Source: SZUA-309 sp965230005
GTDB lineage: Bacteria; Pseudomonadota; Gammaproteobacteria; Pseudomonadales; Azotimanducaceae
Length of the DNA stretch: 64,000 bases
Direction: 5' to 3'
Assembly (NCBI GenBank): GCA_965230005.1
Contig: OZ245934.1
Location: 1,178,001 to 1,242,000 of the forward strand
The notes under the pieces are model-generated. The model saw nothing but the letters and a program-made list of their open reading frames with translations. It searched no databases and was not told the DNA's origin. Shown in pieces: positions 46,981-54,813 of the stretch. The number at the start of each line of letters is the position of its first letter. Position 1 is the first letter of the stretch. The position numbers were made by a program, and so were the translations under genes.

Positions 46981-48249
46981 ATGGCCGAACAACAGCAACC
47001 TGACGTCAATCTCTTCGACCTGGAAACCCAGCGCTGTCCTTTCGACGCCTATCAGACCCTGCGCGACGAGGCGCCCGTCTACCGCTGCCCGCACAGCGGA
47101 CTCTATGTGGTCACACGCTTTGATGACGTCCGCCGCGTGCTCACCGATTCAGAGACCTTCATCAGCCGACTGCCTTCCCGGGAAAGTGCGGCCGGTCCCA
47201 CACCCAGGGAGCAGAAGGTGAAGGCGCTCTTCGAAAGCGAAGGCTGGCTGCCCGCGGCTACCCTGTCCGGCCGCGACGATCCGAACCACAAAGAGATGCG
47301 TGCCCTGTTCAACGAGGCGTTCAGCCCGAAACGGGTGAAGGAGCTCGACCCGGAGGTCGAACGCCTCGCCTACGAGCTGATAGATGACTTCATCGACGAC
47401 GGCCACTGCGACTGGGTGCGGCAGTTCGCCGTGCCCCTGCCGCTCCTGATCATCGGACGCCAGATGGGCGCCGATCCCAAGGACATCTGGAAGATCAAGG
47501 AGTGGACGGAAGCGTTCTTCCATCGCATCAGCATGATGCTCGATGAGGAGGCGGAGCTCGAAACCGTGCGTAAGCAGATCGAGTCGCAGCACTACTTCCA
47601 GCCGATCTTCGAACGGCTCCGGGCGGCGCCGGACGATACGCTGCTGTCGGTGCTGGTTAATCGGGTCATCGAAGAGTGGGGCCGAACGCTCAACGACAAC
47701 GAGCTCCACGCCGAGATGATGGCCGACACCTTTGTCGGCGGCTCGGAAACCACCACCAATGCCATCTCTGCCGGGATGAAGCTCCTGATCGAGAACAAGA
47801 CCGTCTGGGCACAGTTGAAGTCCGATCCCGACCGCTATCTCAAACCCTTCACCGAAGAAGTGCTGCGCCTCGAATCCCCGGTGCAGAGCCTGATGCGGGC
47901 CACTGCCGTGGACGTGGAGCTTTCAGGCACGGTCATTCCGGCCGGAAGTCTCGTGAACGTCCGTTACGCGGCTGCCAATCGCGACGAGCGACGCTTCGAG
48001 AACCCGGACGCCATAGATCTCGAGCGCAAGGGTGCCGGCGGTCATATGGCCTTCGGGTCAGGCACTCACCACTGCCTCGGTGCTCCCCTCGCCCGCCGCG
48101 AGCTCATCTGGGCGTTCCAGGCTCTCGTCGATCGCATCGACGACATGTGGTTCGCCGAAGGGAAAAACGATTTCAGCTATCACCCGCACTTTCTGCTCAG
48201 ATCGCTGAAAGCGCTGCACATCGAGTTCACCCCGGCCCGCACCGCATAA
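46981..48249 (+). CDS. Cytochrome P450
   Basis: Haem-thiolate monooxygenase of 422 residues, soluble bacterial type. The haem loop AFGSGTHHCLGAPLAR has the axial Cys at residue 365; EEVLR at 293-296 gives the ExxR helix; the oxygen-binding I-helix is FVGGSETTTNAI. No signal peptide. A GGAG 8 bases before the ATG sets the start at 46981; the longer frame from 46879 would read through the operator region. The acyl-CoA synthetase gene follows after 41 bases, so the pair is an operon likely controlled by the TetR protein. A ferredoxin and reductase are not seen here. Confidence 0.93.
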   Translation: MAEQQQPDVNLFDLETQRCPFDAYQTLRDEAPVYRCPHSGLYVVTRFDDVRRVLTDSETFISRLPSRESAAGPTPREQKVKALFESEGWLPAATLSGRDDPNHKEMRALFNEAFSPKRVKELDPEVERLAYELIDDFIDDGHCDWVRQFAVPLPLLIIGRQMGADPKDIWKIKEWTEAFFHRISMMLDEEAELETVRKQIESQHYFQPIFERLRAAPDDTLLSVLVNRVIEEWGRTLNDNELHAEMMADTFVGGSETTTNAISAGMKLLIENKTVWAQLKSDPDRYLKPFTEEVLRLESPVQSLMRATAVDVELSGTVIPAGSLVNVRYAAANRDERRFENPDAIDLERKGAGGHMAFGSGTHHCLGAPLARRELIWAFQALVDRIDDMWFAEGKNDFSYHPHFLLRSLKALHIEFTPARTA

Positions 48250-48290
48250 CCGGAAACCAGCCACAACAAGACAACACGGAAGGCACACCC

Positions 48291-49909
48291 ATGAACGATA
48301 GCAACAAGCAGCTGCCCGACTGGAGCTATGTAGCCGCGGATACCTCCGAGCCCATCCTCGAGACGACCGTCGGCGGCGTGCTGCGCGATGCCGCGGCCTG
48401 CACCCGGAGCGGATCGCGCTCATCGAAGGCATCGAGGATCGCGGAGCCCGGCGCAGCTGGAGCTACGCCGAACTCCTCGCTGAAGCCGAGACCCTGGCGA
48501 AAGCCCTCGCCGCCCGCTTCGACAAGGGCGAACGCGTCGCTGTCTGGGCACCGAACATCCCCGAGTGGGTGATCCTCGAGTTCGGCGCTGCGTTGGCCGG
48601 AGTCGTGCTCGTTACCGTGAACCCCGCCTACCAGCCGAAAGAACTGCACTACGTGCTTTCCCAATCCAGAGCTGCTGGCATTTTCTTTCTGCCCGCATTC
48701 CGGGGCAACCCCATGGGCGAGTCTCTCGCTTCCGTACGCGACGACCTGCCCGAGCTTCGGGATACGATCTCCTTCGACAACTGGGACGACTTCCTCGCCG
48801 GCGCACCGGCGGACCAGCCGCTGCCGAAGGTGACCCCCGATGACCCGGTGCAGATCCAGTACACCTCCGGGACCACGGGCTTTCCCAAAGGTGCCTACCT
48901 TCATCATCGGGGGATCACCAACAACGCGCGTCTGTTCGGCGAGCGCTTCGGCGTGACCGAAGGCGACGTCTACGTCAATCCCATGCCGCTGTTTCATACG
49001 GCCGGCTGTGTCCTTGCGGCGCTTTCTGCCGTTCAGCTTGGCGCCACACACATCTGCATGGTGCAGTTCGATCCGGCGCTGATGCTCGATCTGCTCGAAG
49101 GTGACAAGGGCACCCACATGCTCGGCGTACCGACGATGCTCATTGCGGCCATGGAGCAGCCGGACTTCGCGTCCCGGGATCTATCGAGCGTGCGCTACGT
49201 CTGCTCCGGAGGATCCACGGTACCGGCGGACCTGGTACGACGGATCGAGGCGAGCCTTGGCGCGAAGTTCTGCATCATCTACGGCCAGACGGAGTCTTCC
49301 CCGGCCATCACGCTCATGAAGCCTGACGACGATCCGCGGGACAAAGCGGAGACGCTCGGCCCGGTACTCGCGCAGACGGAGGTGAAAGTCATCGATCCAG
49401 AAAGCGGCGAGATCGTTCGTACCGGTGAACCCGGCGAACTCTGCACCCGGGGTTATCTGGTCATGCTCGAATACTTTGAGATGCCGGATAAGACCGCCGA
49501 GACCATCGACGCGGACGGCTGGTTGCACACCGGGGACCTCGTCACCATGGACGAGCGCGGCTACGCCACCATCACCGGCCGCCTCAAAGACATGATCATT
49601 CGCGGCGGCGAGAACATTTATCCGCGGGAGATCGAGGAGATACTCTTCGAGCATCCGGACGTCGCCGAGGTCGCCGTGGTGGGGCTGCCCGATGACAAGT
49701 GGGGCGAGGTGGTTGCCGCGTTCATCCGCGATACCGATCCTGACAAGCCCGCCGACGACGACGCACTGCACAGCCATCTGCGCGAGCAGCTGGCGCCGAC
49801 GAAAACGCCGAAACACTGGTTTCACGTCGACGCCTTCCCGCTCACCGGCTCCGGCAAAATCCAGAAGTTTGCCCTCGTGGAGCAGTGGCAGGCCGGCAAC
49901 TTCGACTAG
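48291..49909 (+). pseudogene. Acyl-CoA synthetase (AMP-forming) with a one-base frameshift
   Basis: Class I adenylate-forming enzyme that would activate a carboxylate with ATP and CoA, about 539 residues if repaired. Reading starts at the ATG with GGAAGG 7 bases upstream; at 48396-48398 the frame ends in a GCGGCCTGCACCC stretch that would be correct with one more C. The codons then go on as LHPERIALIEG in the next frame. Downstream are the ATP loop YTSGTTGFPKGA, GGENIYPREIEEIL, and the catalytic Lys region TGSGKIQK. The rest of the gene is perfect in codon usage with no further stop, so a fresh mutation or assembly error is likely rather than decay. The stretch reading from 48569 alone lacks the first domain and is not a separate gene. 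The 3' end overlaps the convergent hydrolase gene by 4 bases. Confidence 0.85.
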
Positions 49910-50982
49910 TTGGCCGCCTCCGGCGCTTCGGCCTCGGCCGACACCACCTCGGCCTCGGCAGGTGCTGCTTCGCGGTGCGCTTCGAGGTGGTTCAGCACCG
50001 CGGTCGTCACCGCCTGCGCGTCCGTTTCCATGAGCCAGTGGCCCGTATCGAGTTCGACCTCCCGGAGATTGCCATCGAAGTGGCGCCGCTGCGCCTCGAG
50101 GGCAGCATCGCCAACCACCGGATCCGAATTGCCCCAGACGAATAGCGTCGGCATCGAGACGTCGAGACCACCTTCCACTCCCTGAACGTCCAAGCCGGAC
50201 GCCCGATACCAGTTCAGGGCAGCCGTGAGCGCGCCGGGCTCTGAAAAGATCGTGAGGTATTCCTCGACGAGTGCCGGGTCGTGCTCGCTGTAGACCCCAT
50301 CCCGCATCATGGTAAACCCGTTGAAGCTGAACATTGCTTCCGGCAGCCAGGGCACTTGAAAGAAACTGACATAGGCACTGCGTTCCTGCTGATCGGGATC
50401 CGCGCCTATGGCCTCGGCGTAAGCACCCAGATGCGGAATCGACAGCGCCGTCCAGCTCTGAATCCGCTCGGAACCGCTGAAGACCGCAAGCCAGCCAACG
50501 CCGGCACCCCAGTCATGACCAACGAGATGAAAGCGGCCGAAATCCACGGCATCCGCCAATGCAAAAATATCGCCCGCCAGCTTGTCGGTGGTGTAGGCAT
50601 CTAGGGCCTCCGGGCGAGCACCCGGACTGTAGCCGCGCTGGTCGAAGGCGAGCACCTGATAGCCCGCCTCGGCCAGCACCGGAATCATGGGCAGATACAT
50701 GGCCGAGGACTCCGGAAAGCCGTGCAGGAGAATCACGTTACCGCGCGTGCCGCCGAAACCGGCGGTCCGGGCGCGGAATCGCAGCCCACCTGCATCGATG
50801 AGCGACAGCTGCGGCGCGGTACCGGTGCTCGCCTGGGCTCGGAAAACCGGCAAATCGGCCGTCGCGGTCGCGTGTGCCCGGTCATGATCCAGGGAGAGGA
50901 AAGCACCGGCCCAGAGCGCCAGCGGGATGAGCAGGATCAGCGCAACAAGGACGATGACGATGACGGTAAACGCGCGCTTCAC
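49906..50982 (-). CDS. Alpha/beta hydrolase (epoxide hydrolase/haloalkane-type), membrane-anchored
   Basis: Serine or aspartate hydrolase of 358 residues. A signal anchor (FTVIVIVLVALILLIPLALWAGAF) near the N-terminus suggests periplasmic or membrane anchoring. ILLHGFPESSAMY gives the oxyanion HG motif; HLVGHDWGAGVGW the nucleophile elbow with Asp, as in epoxide hydrolases; FVWGNSDPVVG and DTGHWLMET carry the later acid and His. The Ala/Glu-rich tail (APAEAEVVSAEAEAPEA) is unusual. GTG start with GGAG 5 bases upstream. Convergent with the acyl-CoA synthetase gene. Confidence 0.88.
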   Translation of the reverse strand: MKRAFTVIVIVLVALILLIPLALWAGAFLSLDHDRAHATATADLPVFRAQASTGTAPQLSLIDAGGLRFRARTAGFGGTRGNVILLHGFPESSAMYLPMIPVLAEAGYQVLAFDQRGYSPGARPEALDAYTTDKLAGDIFALADAVDFGRFHLVGHDWGAGVGWLAVFSGSERIQSWTALSIPHLGAYAEAIGADPDQQERSAYVSFFQVPWLPEAMFSFNGFTMMRDGVYSEHDPALVEEYLTIFSEPGALTAALNWYRASGLDVQGVEGGLDVSMPTLFVWGNSDPVVGDAALEAQRRHFDGNLREVELDTGHWLMETDAQAVTTAVLNHLEAHREAAPAEAEVVSAEAEAPEAAN

Positions 50983-51183
50983 GAATTCTCCAAAGCTGCA
51001 GAGCCTCTTCTGCTGGACTTTACCCTCGAAGGGCGAGCCTCGACAGCATCGATGCGGACAGAGCTTAACTCCGGGTTTCTCCGGATTGCGCTCCGCGCCC
51101 GTATGTGTCGTTGATAGGTCAATGCAGCTGCCGGTTGTCTGGACGAGCAGGCATCGGCTCCATCAGCGGGGTGTCGAGGTGCA
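50983..51183. other. Intergenic, no gene seen
   Basis: The first 200 bases of the 504-base gap between the alpha/beta hydrolase and PEP-CTERM genes show no supported coding frame or RNA. The divergent hydrolase promoter should lie near 50990-51050. What follows up to 51486 is a pseudogene remnant and a terminator, listed separately. Confidence 0.5.
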
Positions 51184-51390
51184 CTCACCAGATTCTTCTA
51201 CGGAAGGGGAGATGAGAATAGGGACCGACGCGTTGACTATCTGGGACCCTGGCCCTGGTACGTCTTCGCGCTCATGGCCATCGCCGTGGGCTTGTGTGCT
51301 CTGCTGTCTGCCTTTTGCGGTTCGAGCGCACTCGGACTACGACACCTAAAGCGTTATCAACTTTATGTCGACTGCATCCGGGCGGCGTGA
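51184..51390 (+). pseudogene. Remnant of a TIGR02206/YwaF-type membrane protein
   Basis: A short open stretch with no start codon reads VDYLGPWPWYVFALMAIAVG and continues CALLSAFCG; LGPWPWY followed by a last transmembrane helix is the closing block of TIGR02206 (YwaF-like) integral membrane proteins. Upstream the frame shows no recognisable homologous sequence and downstream it runs on past the normal end to a TGA at 51388. I read it as the decayed C-terminus of such a gene. The motif match is from memory of the family, so the call is tentative. Confidence 0.4.
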
Positions 51391-51432
51391 CCTGCTATCC
51401 GAGCCATAATCCTGGGCCGGTTGCGATAGCAC

Positions 51433-51463
51433 AAAAAAAATCGCCCGGGAGCGCCCGGGCGAT
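51433..51463 (-). terminator. Intrinsic terminator of the PEP-CTERM gene
   Basis: A perfect 10-bp stem, ATCGCCCGGG (51440-51449) with CCCGGGCGAT (51454-51463), has a 4-base loop AGCG. On the minus strand it is followed by eight T (the A run at 51433-51440). It lies 24 bases after the stop codon of the PEP-CTERM gene. Confidence 0.9.
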
Positions 51464-51486
51464 ATAGAAGAAATCTAGGTCTGATG

Positions 51487-52272
51487 TTACGCGGGACGGC
51501 GGCGACGGCTCATCAAGCCGATTGCAACGAGTCCGGCGCCAAGGAGCGCAAGGCTCCCAGGTTCAGGGACTTGGACGACACCAGCAAAAGTAAATGGTGT
51601 GCTCTGAGTCGCACCCTCATTTCTGCAGTTCTCCTGCAGGGAGTCAAGTCCTGTGCAGCCATAGCCAATGACATAAGAATGCTCAGGCATTCCGGCCATC
51701 GCAAATTCGATCCAGTCACCTCGCGTGAAGCTGTTGGGATCGAACACGACCTTAAATACCCACAGATCCCATGCCGAAACACCAGTTGCACCAGTCCAAT
51801 TCGGATAGTTCTGAGAATCACTCCCATCAGGAGTAAAACCTATCGCCTCGTATACGGAGATCTGGCCATTGGCATCTTTGCTGGTTGTTGCGTCATAGAC
51901 CCCGGCATACCCATCGGCAGCCCAAGAACCACCGTATACAGTCCCGCCACCCTGCGTTATTGACGGCGCCGGCGTGAATACAGGGTCGCTGGTCGTATAA
52001 GTGAGAGTCGGGGCCAGCGGCAGTCCGCCCGCTGTGGGCGTGGCCATAATGAGGACTAGTGGGTCAATGAGTTCAGTCTGTCCGCCGCCGTGAAAGGTCG
52101 TCCGGAAACCATCCGCACCGATGGGAACCGGTGAAGTCACCGCCTGCTCATCGACCGCCACCCCAAGTGGGGTGATTCGAAGCAGATCCGCGTGTGCGCT
52201 CACCGTGCTCAGCATCAGTCCAACTGCCACGACCGCTGCGGTCTTTGTTCTTGCTAACCAACTGTCAAACAT
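51487..52272 (-). CDS. PEP-CTERM sorting domain protein
   Basis: Exported protein of 261 residues. Signal peptide LARTKTAAVVAVGLMLSTVSAHA; a long beta-rich middle with TPAPSITQGGGTVYGG; and the C-terminal PEP-CTERM signal VPEPGSLALLGAGL, a hydrophobic stretch and then SRRRRPA. An exosortase would cut after the PEP motif and link the protein to the cell surface. No exosortase gene is in the window. The start is the ATG with GGGAAG upstream; a TTG 4 codons earlier is less likely. Base composition is lower in GC than its neighbours. It has its own sigma-54-type promoter and terminator, so it is a monocistronic unit. Confidence 0.92.
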   Translation of the reverse strand: MFDSWLARTKTAAVVAVGLMLSTVSAHADLLRITPLGVAVDEQAVTSPVPIGADGFRTTFHGGGQTELIDPLVLIMATPTAGGLPLAPTLTYTTSDPVFTPAPSITQGGGTVYGGSWAADGYAGVYDATTSKDANGQISVYEAIGFTPDGSDSQNYPNWTGATGVSAWDLWVFKVVFDPNSFTRGDWIEFAMAGMPEHSYVIGYGCTGLDSLQENCRNEGATQSTPFTFAGVVQVPEPGSLALLGAGLVAIGLMSRRRRPA

Positions 52273-52312
52273 CGTTCTTCCCAACTTAATTTGTTTGTTC
52301 TGCCGGTTCTAA

Positions 52313-52330
52313 ATGCAGAAAACGTGCCAA
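52313..52330 (-). promoter_or_regulatory. Sigma-54 (-24/-12) promoter of the PEP-CTERM gene
   Basis: On the minus strand TTGGCACG-TTTT-CTGCAT matches the sigma-54 consensus TTGGCACG-N4-TTGCA, with GG and GC separated by exactly 10 bases and a single mismatch (C for T). Its -12 GC lies 43 bases before the ATG, leaving about 30 bases of leader with the ribosome site. Known PEP-CTERM genes in other proteobacteria are under sigma-54 with the PrsK/PrsR pair, which agrees. Confidence 0.78.
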
Positions 52331-52572
52331 TCATGTTGACGGGAAAAACTTCCCCACAGTCAGCACGTTATCAAAGGGCCCGATCGACAGTGCGGCGACG
52401 TGTTAAAGATCGTGACGATTTACCAGCCTCACCGGCGTTTGCTTGTAAAAAATACCGACACATTTAACAAGCCGTCCCCTCTAAGCATGCGGGCGGTGTC
52501 ACAGGTCATTTGTCAGCATGACAGTCGAAGGGCAGCCCCTAGAGCGAATAGATAAGGTGGAGCCGGACGGGG
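52331..52572. other. Upstream region of the PEP-CTERM gene: inverted repeats, no gene
   Basis: No coding frame is supported. An inverted repeat TGAC...GGGAA-aaac-TTCCC...GTCA covers 52337-52362 just upstream of the -24 element, and GCTTGT (near 52440) is mirrored by ACAAGC about 25 bases on. These could be activator sites for the sigma-54 promoter. The region is AT-richer than the surrounding chromosome. Confidence 0.45.
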
Positions 52573-52648
<76 letters not shown>

Positions 52649-52821
52649 ACGGCACCGGACCGATCGGTCCGGGAAAGGCGCGAGATACTATGAGGGCCGG
52701 AAAGCCCTGTCAACCGAGCGTGAGCGAAGACGAAAGGCGTTGCCCGACAGCTGCTGGCCGCCTGTGCAGTCTGCCGCTAAGCTCTTGTTTCGTTTGAATA
52801 TCAGATCTCATAGAGAGGACC

Positions 52822-53406
52822 ATGCGCACCACCGCTACCCTGTTTGCCCTGCTCACCACCCTGCTGCTCGGGGCACCCGCCGCGGCCAACTGGACGCTCG
52901 ACAACGCCGGTTCCCAGCTGAGCTTCGTCTCCGTTAAAGCCGGAGACATCGCCGAAGTCCACACTTTCAAGGAACTCACGGGATCCGTGGGCAGCGACGG
53001 CCATGCCCGGGTGGTGATTCAGCTGGCAAGCGTCGATACCTTGATTCCGATTCGCGACGAGCGCATGCGGGAGTTTCTCTTTCAGACCGAGCTCTTCCCG
53101 ACTGCAGATGCGAGCGCGCGCCTCGACATCGTGAAAATCCAGCGCATGGAGCCCAGCACGAGCCTCGTGCTCACGACCGAAGTGATGCTCTCCCTGAACG
53201 ACGCCACACTTCCGATCACCACAGACCTCTTGGTCTCGAAGCTCGCCGCCGACCGGGTTCTCGTCACTACCCTGAAGCCGATCGTGGTGAACGCCGGCGG
53301 CGTCAATCTCGTTGCCGGGATCGAGCAGCTCCGTGAGATCGCCGGACTTCCGAGCATCAGCAAGGCCGTGCCGGTGAACTTCGTGCTTCAGTTCGTTGCC
53401 AACTGA
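52822..53406 (+). CDS. YceI family periplasmic protein
   Basis: Lipocalin-like protein of 194 residues with signal peptide MRTTATLFALLTTLLLGAPAAA. It opens NWTLDNAGSQLSFVSVKAGDIAEVHTF, the family's first strands, and later has VDTLIPIRDERMREFLFQTELFP, typical of YceI. It may bind isoprenoid or amphiphile in the periplasm. AGAGAGG lies close ahead of the ATG. Convergent with the MBL hydrolase gene. Single gene, with the tRNA upstream on the other strand. Confidence 0.9.
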   Translation: MRTTATLFALLTTLLLGAPAAANWTLDNAGSQLSFVSVKAGDIAEVHTFKELTGSVGSDGHARVVIQLASVDTLIPIRDERMREFLFQTELFPTADASARLDIVKIQRMEPSTSLVLTTEVMLSLNDATLPITTDLLVSKLAADRVLVTTLKPIVVNAGGVNLVAGIEQLREIAGLPSISKAVPVNFVLQFVAN

Positions 53407-53424
53407 GCCTGAGCAGAGCGAAGG

Positions 53425-54810
53425 CTAGAGCTCGAGACGGTCTCCGGAGGCCGCGACTTTCACGTCACCGCGGCCGCTTTCCAACCGTGCCGCCAACGCC
53501 GCGGCGGCCTCCGCATCGCCGTGGACGAGCCTGACGGCCGGTTCTCCCCCGATACCGCGGAGCCAGCGCACGAGGTCTTCCTGATCTCCGTGGGCAGACA
53601 GGCCGCCGATGGTTACGGTCCGGGCTCGAACCTGATAGCGCTCCTTGAAAATGCGAATCTCATCCGCCCCATCAATGATGCGGCGACCCAGGGTGCCCGG
53701 CGGCTGATAGCCGGTAAACAGCACCCGGGTCTCCCGGCGTTCAATGTTGTGGCGGAAGTGGTGGAGGATGCGCCCACCGTTACACATGCCACTACCGGCA
53801 ATGATGATGGCCCCGTTTCTCAACCGGTTGATGACCCGGGATTCCTCAGGTGAGCGGGTGAAGTGCAGGTTCGGCAGTTTCGGGATCACCACGTCTTCCC
53901 GGAACAGAGTCTGAGCCTCTTCGTCGAAGAGGTGGTCGTGGTCCCAGTAGATCTGACTCGCTTCGATCCCGAGGGGGCTGTCGAGAAACACGTGCCAGCG
54001 ATCGATACCCCATTCCTCATAGTGCTCGCCGAGGTGGTAGAGCACCTCCTGACTGCGACCGACCGCAAAGGCCGGGATCAGCACGTTGCCACCTGCCTCC
54101 CAGGCCTCGAGGAACAGCTCACCCATCTCTGCGATCGATGCCTCCCGTTCCCGATGGCGCCGGTCTCCGTAGGTGGACTCCATGAGGACGAGATCGGCTG
54201 CTGAAGGTGACTCCGGATCCCGGAGGATCGGTGAATCGTACTGACCAAGATCCCCGCTGAAGATGAGCGTTTTTGTTACGCCATCTTCCGTGAGCCGGAG
54301 TTCAACGACGGCAGAGCCCATGATGTGGCCCGCGTCGTAAAACCGCACGGTAACGCCAGGGACTACCTCGGCGGGCACGCCATAGCGATGGCCCTGCATC
54401 TGTTCGAGAGCCGTCTGCGCGTCCCACTTTGTGTAGAGCGGTTCCAGCAGCGGCTGGTTCTTCTCTTCACGACGCCGGTTCTGTCGCCTGACGCGGCTGT
54501 CCTCGAGGCCCGCCGAATCCCGGAGCAGAATGTCCGTCAGCGCTCTGGTGGCGTTCTGAGTGTGGATCGTGCCGGTGAAGCCGCGCCGGGTAAGGAGCGG
54601 CAGACGCCCGGAGTGATCGATGTGTGCATGGCTGAGCACTACTGCATCGATGTCTGCGGGGTCGAAGGGAAAGGGGTCTGCGTTCTTTGCCTCCTCCCTG
54701 TCGCCACCCTGGATCAGGCCGCAGTCGAGGAGGATCGTCGAGCCGGCGACCCGGAGGATGTGGCAGGAACCCGTGACGTAGCCGGCGGCACCGTAGAACT
54801 CGAGTTCCAA
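53425..54810 (-). CDS. MBL-fold beta-CASP hydrolase (RNA specificity domain)
   Basis: Zinc hydrolase of 461 residues in the CPSF/RNase J-type metallo-beta-lactamase group. SHAHIDHSGRLPLL near residue 60 gives the HxHxDH site; DAGHIMGSAVVELRL and FSGDLGQYDSPIL give later His and Asp ligands; the beta-CASP part has LIPAFAVGRSQEVLYHL and AGSGMCNGGRILHHF; the closing HGD in RLVHGDAEAA is typical. It should act on RNA or a nucleic acid-like substrate. TTG start, 3 bases after the gltX stop, so it is coupled to gltX. Its role in gammaproteobacteria is not well defined. Confidence 0.9.
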   Translation of the reverse strand: MELEFYGAAGYVTGSCHILRVAGSTILLDCGLIQGGDREEAKNADPFPFDPADIDAVVLSHAHIDHSGRLPLLTRRGFTGTIHTQNATRALTDILLRDSAGLEDSRVRRQNRRREEKNQPLLEPLYTKWDAQTALEQMQGHRYGVPAEVVPGVTVRFYDAGHIMGSAVVELRLTEDGVTKTLIFSGDLGQYDSPILRDPESPSAADLVLMESTYGDRRHREREASIAEMGELFLEAWEAGGNVLIPAFAVGRSQEVLYHLGEHYEEWGIDRWHVFLDSPLGIEASQIYWDHDHLFDEEAQTLFREDVVIPKLPNLHFTRSPEESRVINRLRNGAIIIAGSGMCNGGRILHHFRHNIERRETRVLFTGYQPPGTLGRRIIDGADEIRIFKERYQVRARTVTIGGLSAHGDQEDLVRWLRGIGGEPAVRLVHGDAEAAAALAARLESGRGDVKVAASGDRLEL

Positions 54811-54813
54811 AGC

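Noticed and set aside
48569..49909. Independent 446-codon acyl-CoA synthetase gene starting at GTG
   Set aside because: It lacks the first N-terminal block and has no ribosome site; the missing block is found in the preceding frame, so it is one frameshifted gene.
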